Made by a program: the position numbers and the translations under genes
Part shown: piece after piece, positions 46,740 through 57,404 of the stretch
Position numbering within the stretch: the first letter of the stretch is position 1
Layout of the letters: the number at the start of each line of letters is the position of its first letter
From: Kalmusia sp. IMI 367209
Lineage: Eukaryota; Ascomycota; Dothideomycetes; Pleosporales; Didymosphaeriaceae
NCBI GenBank assembly: GCA_027946365.1
Contig: JAPEUQ010000005.1
Span: 186,001 to 250,000, forward strand
Length of the DNA stretch: 64,000 nucleotides
Reading direction: 5' to 3'
Notes under the pieces: generated by a model
The model's database searches: none
What the model saw: only the letters and a program-made list of their open reading frames with translations
Told to the model about the DNA's origin: nothing

Positions 46740-49323
46740 ATGTCCTCGAACATCCGCGTGTTCGTGCAATGGAAGAACTCGACCGTGTTCGCCGGCGAAG
46801 ACATTGAGTGCACAATTACATTTAAGAACATCGCTCCGCCTGAAGGACGCGACAAGTCACCAATTCGGAAAGCAAACGGCTTTGCGCCTGGCGGGGAACG
46901 CCAGCGCAAGCTACCCCCGGTGCACTCCTCCACACGTCCCTCCGTCTCGCGCAATTCCTCCTTTACCTCCCTCGGGCCGCCACAGCACCTGCGTGGCTAC
47001 CGACCCGCACTGTCTGTACAGACAGGATCTTCCATTGGTGACCGTAGATCACCCATCCCCCACGGCGGAGCGTTCAACAATGGGAGCGCAACCCCCAAAT
47101 ACAAGCATGGTCACGGAAAGTCGCTGTCGATAATATCGCTGGGTACGGATGCCGCTACAGAGGTCAGCCATGAGCGGTCAGCTTCAGCGCGGCGGCCGGC
47201 CCGCGGTCACGGCCGGTCTGCAAGTCTTCAGGTTGTGTCAGGCCGGCCAGGTCCCTTTCCAGGTACTAATTGTCCTTTTGCCCGATAGCACTTGCTCATT
47301 ATGATACAGTCACGTCGCCTGGATACCGTTCTGTCACCCATTATTCACCACGCTCGGGCGGGGGCTCCCCGCCTACCATACACGAACCTTTTAACGAATC
47401 CTCTTTACCTACGCGACCGGCGCGAAGATCACCGGGTGTAGCTACCGCACCTAATACTCCTGCACTCCCGACCACTGGGCGGAAACCATCAGGGTCTTTT
47501 TCACAAAACTTCAAATTTCCCGCCGCGCCTCCTTCAAATGATCCGTCACCCGAACGTCCTGCCCAAAATGATATCGCAAATAGTGCCAGAGCACGATCAC
47601 CACCGAAACGAGACATCTCTCCAAAAGTCCCTCTCGACCCGCCGTCGAACCCGAACGTCGAGTCTCTGTCGCCTATAGCACGAATACTGTCAGGATCAAG
47701 CATGAGTGGAACACCGAGAAGTAGCGGAGAGTTTTACTCGATGAGCAATAATTCGACAGAAACATTGGCATCTGAATATGTGGTGCCTCAGACAGCGCGA
47801 CTGCTCCCAAGAATAATTCACCAGCGTCGAGCGTCGCAATTAGCACCGCCTGGGCAACGGACGCAACCCGAAGCTCTGATGATGGGCTATGCTCAGATTA
47901 TGGGGTCATTCACACTGGATGGCTCTTTGATTAATCAAGCGCCATTTGAGGAGGTCAAGAGAAAGGGGGTGGTAGGTGGACAAGGTGGAGGTGGTGTCGT
48001 TGGTGTGGAGCGCACAAAGCGCGAAAGTGGCTTGTTCGGTGCACTTGGATGGTCAAATATTGGCGAATCCATAGGAGGATTGCTAGGCGCATCAGAGCCA
48101 TCGAGTATCCGAGAGATGAGAGGGATCGCAAGCTCCAAAACGGTGCCGTTGATTACCACTCCGCAGTCTATCCTGTTTGTCGATCTGCAATTAGCTCCTG
48201 GCGAAAGTCGCAGCTACACCTATAGTTTCACATTACCACGAGGTCTGCCTCCTACTCACAAGGGTCGGTCGATGAAGGTTGTCTACCACTTGACCATCGG
48301 TACTCAGCGACCGGGGTCTGCTCGTGACCAGCAGGTCAGACACGTTGAAGTGCCGTTTCGTGTCTTTGGCAGCGTGAACAGTATGTCTCTAGTTTCCATG
48401 TATACGGATGCCACTAATTAGAAGTAGGTCGAGGAGAAATACTGGGGCATGACTTGATGTCTCCATATATCATTTTGCGGGATCAGGCCAAGACGTCCAG
48501 CATCGATGCAGGAGCGACGAACGGCTCTCCCAACAAGAAACCGCCTTTAAAAATCAACCAAGATACAGCAGACTTCACAGAATTCCTAGAATACGTAGAC
48601 AACCTCCTCGACCGCCCCCGCCAAAATTCCAGCATGGGCCTTCTCTCCCCCACCGAAACAATCCCTGGTCGCTCCTCATCCATAGCCCATGAACCGCACA
48701 CCATGAAAGAAGCCATCGACCTCGCCATCCTGCGCAGCAACCTCACCGGTGCCACAAACCAGAGCGCCAACAGATTCGAAATCGCCCGTAGCGGCCGCCG
48801 CGTCGCTGTCATCATGCTCGCACGCCCGGCATACAGATTAGGCGAAACCATGTCTGCCGTCATCGATTTCACGAACTCCGATATCCCTACATACTCCTTG
48901 CATGTCTCTCTCGAGTCATCCGAAAAGGTCGATCCAGCGATAGCGTTACGATCGAACGCGTCTATCTACCGCGTCACCCGCAAAGTGCATGCCTCCTTCT
49001 CCGAAAATGCGCTCTACTCCCAGCGCTTATCCTTCTCACCCACTATTCCCCCAAGCGCGACCCCAGAGTTCATCACAAGTGGCGTGAGTTTGGAGTGGAA
49101 GTTGCGCGTTGAGTTTATTACGCCAAGGCTGACGCACGAGGATGGTGAGCAGGCGTATTGGGATGACCTGCTGGAGGAGGTGGGCGTGGACGATCGCGGC
49201 GTTATATTGGCGGCTGCGGAGAGATTGCCTGCTGAGAGCTTCGAAGTCATGGTGCCTGTCAGGATTTACGGGGCTGTCAGTGGAGCGGTGGAGGCGAAGG
49301 ACGAAGAGGGGATGCCGGTGTAG
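46740..49323 (+). CDS. rgp1: Rgp1-like subunit of the Ric1-Rgp1 Ypt6/Rab6 exchange factor
   Basis: Exons are 46740-47262, 47310-48380 and 48428-49323, giving 829 aa. It begins IRVFVQWKNSTVFAGEDIECTITFKN, the arrestin-like start of the Rgp1 family. A long Ser/Pro/Arg-rich insertion follows (residues about 35-310). The conserved core then resumes: MMGYAQIMGSFTLDGSLI, LFVDLQLAPGESRSYTYSFTLPRGLPPTHKG, MKVVYHLTIGTQRPG, and in the last exon RFEIARSGRRVAVIMLARPAYRLGETMSAVIDF and VSLEWKLRVEFIT. With Ric1, the protein activates the Rab6/Ypt6 GTPase for transport from endosomes to the Golgi. Splice sites are canonical and phases fit. The insertion is longer than in yeast, as in other filamentous fungi. 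Confidence 0.9.
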
Positions 49324-50696
49324 GGAATAGCGCGTTGCAGTGGAGATGATTGACTACTTAGGAGCTCAGAGATACGAGGTCGATGTAGACCTTGCTCATG
49401 AGGAAGCGAGGTTTAATTTATCCTGTAAATGTTGTTGGACAAGTGGATGGTGTATAGTTCGTTGGAGGTGTAAAGAATCGAAGAATAGATGGTGTTGAGC
49501 TGGTGTTGTGTAGTATACCATGGGTTGGCTTGGATTTAGACCCAAGGAAAAGGCCATTGGGTTATTCTTATCATGATTCTTGTATTGAAGATATCCTTGA
49601 GTATATGTTGTATGTGTATAGCTGTGCTTTACCCTGTCTCATTGTGCTTTTTCATGGCTGGAAGACTGGTTGTCAATGCGGTAGTGAATGTGACTCTTCG
49701 GTTAAGCACGTCAAAGAACGGAAACATGACTGAGGTTGCACTGTGGCTGTGAAACTCAAGGTTGCATCACTAGTTATCGACAGCGGTGTTTGTTGTTCCG
49801 TACATGTTTAAAATGCATGATGTTCTTTCAGGTAGTGTGATGATTAGGAAGGTAGATGTGCTGTCGTGATAACGTGGATGGTTCCATGTACTTGTAGCAT
49901 GCAGGATGCAGGTGTAAATGAGGTATCCTGGGTTCACGCACATAGCTATAGACGATGCGATGGCGTTAGGTATAGATAGACTCGAGGTGCGTCACATGAT
50001 TATGCATGAAGCAACGCGCTCATGTTTGAGTCGTCTCAGGGGTATTCATATGCTTAAGCTCGGTTAAAGATAAAGTTCTAGATCTTTACAAATCTTCCAT
50101 CAGTGGACCATCTTTGTACATGTAGTTTGCACTTTCGATACAGTCATTGTCCTATATAGTCAACAGGGCCCTGGGAGTGTACTATCGTATACATTGACGC
50201 TGATCGCAAGATCTACGTGGAGAAGAGCTCGACCTCTGCAGGTCATATCGCCGATCTCCAGCTCCACCGTTCTACCCGATGCTAATATTGGGTGGCGTCA
50301 ACCGCTCCGTTCTACCATCAAACGTTCCTCGGAGGACTGTGCGACTACCTCGAGCTAGGTTAACGGCGCTCGAAGTGGGACTGTTACGCTAGGTTTGCCT
50401 CACTTTAGTACAGCTGCGACTAGTGTAGAGACAATAGTTCATCGAACTCGTCACAATAGACTTTTAAGGCCACCTGCGCGGGAAAACAATAGAGAAGTGA
50501 GGCGCAAATTGACGCTTTTCCTCGGAACAAATGTGCGCGCAGAACTCTACACCAATTGTATTGCATCTATAGTACAGACGAGCAGATATGGTGTCGTAAA
50601 TCATTCATTGTCGTACATGGTTGTATTGTACATGCTCGCGAAGAGCGTGTGCGTGCCATACAGGCCGCTGGGTATCTTAAAGAGCGAATTTCCTTT
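49324..50696. other. Intergenic region, no gene seen
   Basis: 1.4 kb between two genes that end here (Rgp1 on + and rhodopsin-domain on -). AT-rich. No domain-bearing ORF or structured RNA was recognised. Confidence 0.55.
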
Positions 50697-52096
50697 CTAC
50701 TGCCTGTGGTCCAAAATCTCAAAAGGTTCCGTTTCAAACGCCTTGCTCGGAGTCTCACTAACACCCGTCTTTACGCTCTGCGTCCTCTGGCTCCATCTTG
50801 CTTCTCCCTCTGCATTACCCTCCTCGCCCTGCGTGTCCTTCTTGATTGGCTCCATGCCGAATTCCCCTCCGGCTCCGTCTCCGTCTATTTGTTCATTCCT
50901 TAGTTCCGTCAATCCGTCTTTCCCTATCTCCGCTTCGAAATCAAAATCATGCGGGAAGCTGCCAGACCGTTTCGGACGTGATCGCGAATACGTGGCGTTG
51001 TTCGTCGGGTATGTCGTGGCGTATGTGGGGTAAGAAGAGTCAGAGAAGTAGTGCGGCATCATGAAAGTGAAGAGGCGGCGTAAGGCGGGTGCACACGCGG
51101 CGATAATGGCGATGGAGGGTTCGATGATCGAGGTTATCAGGCCGATGTTGTAGGTACGGTCTGTGGTGGGCGCGTAGCGATAGTAGTACACTATCAGGCG
51201 GACCACGGAGGCGATCGTTGCGCTGGCATTTGGAATTAGTGTTAAGTAGATGACATGAATATGAGTCACTCACATCCAGCCTACGCTCATGACGGCTACG
51301 ACGGCTATTTTGGTCTTACGCTTCATTTGGAGGTTCCAGACCATGGCGGTGGGGATCGGCATGATGATGAGGTCCATGAAGATGGAGAGCGCACACGAGG
51401 ACATGATGAATTGGAGGGTGTTGATGCATTTACCGCCTTTAATGGTGTTGCCGTTGGCATCGACGTGGTCCATTTGAGGGCGAAGATAGGCATAGCGGAC
51501 TGGGTCACATTGGAAGATATTGACAATGGAGGTGGAGACGAGGTAGCCGATGTTGATCCAGACTATGGCCAACCATTAGTATCGTGTTCATCACTCGACA
51601 GATAGGACAGGAGACTTACAGACTACGTGTAACGCCCAGCGAATGTGCCAGCGCTGATCTTTCACTCGGAAGAGAAACATGATGATCGATGCACGAATGG
51701 CACCCATCATGGGATGGTAGAACATTTGTACGGCGAAGCTCCATTTCAATGCATAGACTTGCTCTTCGATGGTTTGTTTCGGTATATCAGTCTTGTGGTA
51801 GCCAGTGTGGCTTACGAGAATGTCTATCTCGGGTCAGCCATGAGTGTCCAGTATTTAGTGGCCTCTGGCGAGTATGTGTTCTCAACAATAAGCCTCTGCT
51901 AGCTATTGAACATACATTGATAGATCGTAACTGTCTGGCCAAGCAGCAACAACAGCGAGAGGTGTATGAGCCAGTCATCCCAACCAAAATTTCTACCGAG
52001 ATGGCGAGAAACACTCCTAGCAGCAACGAACAGCGCAGCGAGTATAGGTAGGACGCATGTTACAGCAAGAGCGTTGGCTTGACGGCTCTTACCCAT
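50697..52096 (-). CDS. Rhodopsin-domain (Pth11-like) integral membrane protein
   Basis: Minus-strand exons are 52096-51916, 51823-51620, 51562-51274 and 51222-50697, giving 399 aa. The fungal rhodopsin-domain pattern is clear: a first span (LAVTCVLPILAALFVAARS), GWDDWLIHLSLLLLL, then ILVSHTGYHKTDIP, MFYHPMMGAIRASIIMFLFR, WINIGYLVSTSIVNIFQCDPVR, CINTLQFIMSSCALSIFMDLIIMPIP, KTKIAVVAVMSVGWI, ASVVRLIVYYY and ITSIIEPSIAIIAACAP, about seven spans. A Ser/Lys/Glu-rich cytosolic tail follows from about residue 260. Such proteins sit in the plasma membrane and some act in surface sensing. The ATG at 52096 leaves almost no extracellular N-terminus, so a 5' exon could be missing. The 92-nt intron after TVTIYQ was chosen because it keeps the conserved DIP motif in frame. 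Confidence 0.88.
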
Positions 52097-53150
52097 GTCC
52101 GTGAAGGGAATGCGCCAAAGAAGACTACATTCAATCAGTGTTGGCCTTGAATGTTAATGTGGATCTTTAGTTCAACTATGTACTCACAAAATCAAAAGGT
52201 ATGCATATGCAAAGGCGCCCGCGAAGAGCGTGGAGATCTACAATTATGTCGAAGACAAGTTAGACGGCCAAAGTGGGTAGTTTTTTTTTTCGAGGGACTC
52301 AGGACTGGATACATTTATCACGGGCTTGTCCACCAGTACCGTGCGCCGGCTGAGGCCAGCTCGGAACCAGGCCCTGTTGAAGTGACAAGCAGGTCCCACT
52401 TGCATGGCCGCTCGATTCGGACAATAACTTTGACGATCTGGGCTCGGGGAAGTGTGCCAGGGCAGCCGGCGTCACGTACGCGACGTTGTTCCTGAGTCGT
52501 TCAGACGCATTGAGTTCGCGCTAATCGCGCAACAGCTTAGCGGCCCCCTCGTTGGGCGTGAACAGACGCGGCCGTAGCAGGGACTCCATCAAGTTTTCAC
52601 CCCAAGTGAAACGCCATGCACGAATGTTTCCTCGCCGCGCCATGCGGCAAACTGCCGAATACACGCGGGTGACAGGACAGCGGATGCCGGGTGTTCTGTC
52701 CATCCTCCGGATCGCGACCCATTACTGCACCTCATAGCGTTCCTCACCGCCACTGCACCCAAGATGCGGGGTCAGCAGCACTGCATGAACGAGCGGTGAT
52801 TGCTTCCTATACCGTTACGCGCGGCGGGAGGGACCATCCGCAAGAGCGAGCGCGGTGCCCAATCCTGGCCGAGTCTCTTGTGTATGCAGCAAAGATCGAC
52901 AGTCATCACCAAGCCTACAGGGGGTGTACTGGCGTCACTAGTCATGTCGGTTATTGACGCTGTTTAAACATGTCAGGATCGACTTTTTCGTGCCCTATGC
53001 GAGGCGTACGGGAAATTCGATTCTCAGGCACCCACTCCTCTCAAGAGGGTGACATACCTCGCCAATCATACTAGGGAAAACGGTTTCCTCCAGCCTTCAT
53101 TCTTTTGGTTGAGGTTCCTCGCGCTGGAGAAGGGACACAGGACTAACATC
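52097..53150. other. Divergent intergenic region
   Basis: 1.05 kb between the starts of the rhodopsin-domain gene (-) and the FAD oxidase gene (+). No other ORF with a domain is seen, so it is a probable shared promoter region. Confidence 0.5.
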
Positions 53151-55073
53151 ATGGGTCAACAACATCGAAAAGGGCCGAAATCTGTCTGGCTTGCGACGTT
53201 CCTAGCAGCCTCTACGACCGCTGCCCCAGTCCTTTCGTCGGCAGGACTGTCACGCGTAGTTGACAACACATTAAAGGGTGTAGCCGCAGATATCAAGCAC
53301 CTCTTCCTCTCCGGCACAGCTCCTGTCCATGGCTCGTCAAAATGCAAAGTCTACCCAGGCGACCAGAACTGGCCATCGGATGAGACGTGGTCGAGATTGA
53401 ACCATTTGGTAGACAGCCGACTACTGAGCAAGCCAGATCCTCTTGCATCAGTCTGCTACAATGGTCCGCTTTACGATCCCTCAGCGTGTGCCCAATTGAC
53501 TGCGCACTGGAACGAATCTTACGCCCACTTCGGCGATCCGATCGACATGATGAGCCCGGTCGCCCAGGGTATGACTTGTCTGCCGCCCAACATCTTCGAT
53601 TCGCACAATTGCACTAGGGGAGGCTTTCCCATGTACGTCATCAATGCTACGGAGCCGAAGCACGTTCAGTTCGGAGTCAACTTTGCACGCAGTACTGGAG
53701 TCAGACTGGTGGTCAAGAACACTGGGCACGATTTTCTTGGGAAGTCCGGTGGAAAGGACGCGTTAAGTATCTGGACGCATCACTTCAAGAGCATCGAATA
53801 CATCGAGAAATTCGTAGACGAGAAAGTAGGTTACTCGGGGCCGGCTTTCAAAGCTGGGGTCGGTGTGCAAGCGTTTGAGATCTACAAAGCTGCGCATGAG
53901 AAAGGTCATTCCGTTGTCGGCGGCGAGGGTGAAACGGTGGGTATCTTTGGCGGCTACATTCAAGGTGGTGGGCATTCACCGTTGACCTCATTGTAAGTTG
54001 GAAGTCATGATTAAAGAGGTGAAAAAACACTAATTCGGCACAGATATGGCACCGGAGCTGACCAAGTGCTTGCCTTTGAGGTTGTCACTGCGGATGGTGA
54101 GTTCGTTGTAGCGAACTCCACCTCTCATGACGACCTCTTCTGGGCGATGCGCGGTGGAGGAGGCAGCACCTTCGGTGTCGCAACCTCAGTGACTGTCAAA
54201 GCTCATCCTGACTTCCCCACGACGGCCTCACGCTTTTCTTTCACGTCTGCCAAAATCGGAAACGAAACCTTTTGGGCGGCCATCCGCGCCTACGTAGACT
54301 ACTTCATTCCCAACGCTGATGCGGGTACCTACGCATACTGGACTCTCATCCCCAATGTCTACACCGGCGTCTTCTCGTTCGGCATGTCACCCTTCTTCGC
54401 ACCAAACAAAACCCTCGAAGAGACCAAAGCTCTGCTCCAGCCTTGGTTCACCCGCTTGACCAACCTCGGCATCGAATTCGACCCCAACATCACTCATTTC
54501 AACTCGTACTACGAAGCCTGGCGGAGCTCCTTCCCGCTCGAGACCGTCGGCAAGATCAACGCCACCACCGGCTCCCGCATGTTTCCCCGCGCCAACTTCG
54601 AAACCGAGGAGAAACGCGAGGAACTGTTCCAGAACCTGAAGCAGTCGAGCGAAAACAACCGCGTGCAAGTGCACTTCAACATCAAGGCCGTCGACCCAGC
54701 CAACTCCGACAACGCCGTCAACTCCGCCTGGCGTCCAAACATTCTCTTCTCGCAGCAAGCTCTGCGGTGGAGCCCCAACGGGACTGCAGCCGAGACGCTG
54801 AAAGCTCGACAGGACTTTCAATCTGGCGACATGCAGCGCTGGAGAGACATCAGCCCCGGCGCAGGATCCTACCTCGCAGAAGCCGACCGTCTGGAGCCGA
54901 ACTTTGGCCAGGCATTCTGGGGAGACAAGTACCCCAGGCTGCTGAAGCTGAAGGCGAAGTTGGATCCATATGATGTTTTCTTTGCTACTACGAGTGTTGG
55001 TAGTGAGAGGTGGAAGGTTGAGAGCGTTGATGGACTGCCGAATGAGAACGGCAAGCTTTGTCGTGTTGCGTAA
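53151..55073 (+). CDS. Secreted FAD-linked oxidoreductase (BBE-type)
   Basis: Exons are 53151-53992 and 54044-55073, giving 623 aa. A signal peptide (VWLATFLAASTTAAP) follows a short basic start. The FAD-binding domain has VVKNTGHDFLGKSGGKDALSIWTHH, where the His is the usual site of covalent FAD attachment, and GIFGGYIQGGGHSPLTSLYGTGAD. The Cys of bicovalent berberine-bridge-type enzymes is Phe here, so single His linkage is expected. The substrate domain contains LFWAMRGGGGSTFGVATSVTVKAHPDF, and the C-terminus has the BBE motif NFGQAFWGDKYPRLLKLKAKLDPYDVF. Many N-x-S/T sites fit secretion. It oxidises a small molecule with O2. The substrate cannot be told, and there is no biosynthetic cluster around it. 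Confidence 0.93.
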
Positions 55074-55907
55074 AGATATCCCGGTCCCCTTGATCATTCA
55101 TTCGTTGAAACTATTTCCCTTCTGTTTCTTTGTAGATAATTGTTCTTGGTGCTCGTTGAGCGAGAGCATCGTGTCATGGACTGCGGGTCCGGCTCTAGTT
55201 TAATTTGTATTGTTTGCTGTAAAAATTCGTTCTCTGCATGCATTATTTTCTTCAATGTCAACTACCATTCACAGTATATGACGCTTAGACACGTATCTTG
55301 CTCCTAATGAGCGATTTGAGCGGTTCCTCGGAGGTTAGTTTCTGCTATGACGAATTTTCTTTGCCGTTAATAATCAAATCGGCCCAAGCGTTCATACCAC
55401 GTTTTTACGAGAATTGTCGCGAGATGCTCAGGAAACCGCAACGCAGCGGCTTCAATATCTATTATCCAGAAGGCTTGGACACAGTCTAGACAACAGCGTT
55501 CATCAATCTAAAAAAGACTCTCAATTGGCAGCAGCTAGACTACTGTCTCTCCTCTGCTATCTTATTCCAGAAGGCATACCCGCAATGGGTTCTAGAGACT
55601 ATGGATCGGGTGCCAGAAAGTAGGAGACTCTTGTGGATGTTCAGGGAGTAAGTATCTTTAATTACCGAACCCTAGTTTTCCCTCGGTAATTATATCGCTA
55701 GGTTTGAGGACGCATCAGACTGACCCCAATATCTGTCGCTTATTCGTGTGTAAACGATAAGAACGGCTTTCCTCCTATTCGTCGCTCGATTCAAGAGGCG
55801 TTCTTTGATCATATGAATAAGGTCAAAAAAGTAGATACTTTCTACTACTTAACAGATTTATGTAAGTTAAAAAAAATTTCCATTTATAAATTAAGATCTA
55901 AGCTTCT
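55074..55907. other. Intergenic region with short protein-like remnants
   Basis: 830 bp between convergent genes. Near 55769-55866 the + strand reads PPIRRSIQEAFFDHMNKVKK and a little beyond, and near 55490-55600 it reads SLDNSVHQSKKDSQLAAARL. Neither continues into a full ORF. They may be fragments of an old repeat or gene. The sequence is AT-rich. Confidence 0.4.
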
Positions 55908-57044
55908 TTAGACATTACAGTCCGCCTTAGGAGACGCTGAATCAATTCTCTCATCTCCTTGAGTCAATTTCTCTTCCATTTTCTTCTTCTGATACTCTTC
56001 TTTCTCTTGCTTATATGAATCCCACCACTCCCTAGCAGAAGGTGTCGTCTTATGCGGCATCAAATTCCACGCCAACATACTCTCCTCTTCGTGTTCCTCC
56101 AGTTCTAGTGCAACATACACATCCCTCCTTCTCGATCTCTCAGGCGGGAAATCCTTCCTCACAGCGCGCAAGCGCGTTCCTATAATGCCTTCGTCACATC
56201 CAACATGGAAGTGCGTCACAACAGTAGACACAACCATCAAGAACACGGTGATGAGCTGTGTGGCAAGCCCAGACATACCAAGCGACACAACCTGGACTGT
56301 GAAGCCTATCCATCCGATCATGCGGACGGCGTAGTACGCGCTCTTGTTCTTCACCCCGGGCTTCGATACGAAGCAAGAATAGACCACACCTTCAGGTACA
56401 TGCATAGTTACCATCTTGGCATCGGAAAGAATAACGAGTATCTTCTCTTCTTTCGCACTCGCGTTGAGCTTGTGCACCGCTTCCTCGGCTGCGGTGTCGA
56501 GTGCGTTTCTGTTCTGCTGGACAACGTACGCTCGTACGAGGACAGACAAGACCATCGATACCGCGTTTGCAAAGCCCCACCAGTCGCCTTGAAGGATGGT
56601 AATGGCGAGTAGGGTTGCGTTGACTATGATACCGATGCAGCTTGATAGTATGCCTTCGGTCTTTTGCGGACCCATCCACCAGCCTCGCTTCCTCCGAGAG
56701 CGGTTATCTACCGTCCATTCCACCCTGCTGTTGCTTCTTTCGAACCTTTGAGACATACACCAGCGCGAAAACCAGCCAGCCATGTCCGTGGTCGTGATTC
56801 CAGCTGTGAGGTTGTAAAGTGCGAAGCCAGACTTCGCATCCGCAAACTGGTCGCTGGCGAAGATGAAGGCGCCTAAGAGGGGCAGAAATTCGGTATAGCG
56901 ACTCCGGACAAGGCGGCCTATGGATGCATCGACTTGCTCGGCGCCGATCATGGTTATGATCCCGAGGGCGTCGATACGGAACGGTGACCAGTTGAGGACA
57001 TGATGGAGGGGTAGGGTACATGTTGGCGTTGTACAGTCGGCCAT
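55908..57044 (-). CDS. Multipass membrane protein of unknown function
   Basis: A single exon of 378 aa from ATG at 57044. I recognise no named family. Hydrophobic segments are FLPLLGAFIFASDQF, ILSSCIGIIVNATLLAITILQ, WWGFANAVSMVLSVLVRAYVV, MIGWIGFTVQVVSLGMSGLATQLITVFLMVVSTVVTHF (two spans, given in part), with soluble loops between. The C-terminus (from about residue 290) is charged, with WWDSYKQEKEEYQKKK, suggesting a cytosolic coiled segment. The predicted topology is four to six spans. The style, including a Trp-rich cytosolic loop after KTEGIL, resembles uncharacterised Pezizomycotina membrane proteins found beside HET genes, but I cannot assign a role. Confidence 0.7.
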   Translation of the reverse strand: MADCTTPTCTLPLHHVLNWSPFRIDALGIITMIGAEQVDASIGRLVRSRYTEFLPLLGAFIFASDQFADAKSGFALYNLTAGITTTDMAGWFSRWCMSQRFERSNSRVEWTVDNRSRRKRGWWMGPQKTEGILSSCIGIIVNATLLAITILQGDWWGFANAVSMVLSVLVRAYVVQQNRNALDTAAEEAVHKLNASAKEEKILVILSDAKMVTMHVPEGVVYSCFVSKPGVKNKSAYYAVRMIGWIGFTVQVVSLGMSGLATQLITVFLMVVSTVVTHFHVGCDEGIIGTRLRAVRKDFPPERSRRRDVYVALELEEHEEESMLAWNLMPHKTTPSAREWWDSYKQEKEEYQKKKMEEKLTQGDERIDSASPKADCNV

Positions 57045-57404
57045 GCTTTTGTGGCGCTCTAGTGATAGGCTATATTAAAAGTTGTTTGAGATTTTAGCTG
57101 TCTTCTTATCAGCCTTGTCGTGTCATTAGGTGTGGATGGTATGATATACAGCTGGTCGCTAGTAGTGAGCTCGACGATTTTACACCCAAGCGCCTGAAAA
57201 AGCAGACTGACCGCCAAACGAGACAACATGAACCCAAAAGATGAAATAGAGCGTGGTCGAGCTGTGCAAAGTGGGGTACGGAAGCTTGATAATCTTCAGC
57301 CTCATAAGACCCCATCTGGTGTGCTACCGAGCTAATGCACCTTATAGTAAGCTGCATATGCACGCCAACTCATAAGTTCTCTAGGTAACCTGAACGCCTT
57401 TTCT
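57045..57404. other. Short intergenic region
   Basis: 360 bp between the 3' end of the HET gene and the start of the membrane protein gene (both minus). Nothing else is seen. Confidence 0.5.

Noticed and set aside
51792..51815. 24-nt intron in the rhodopsin-domain gene
   Set aside because: Too short to splice. Reading through it keeps the conserved DIP region in frame.
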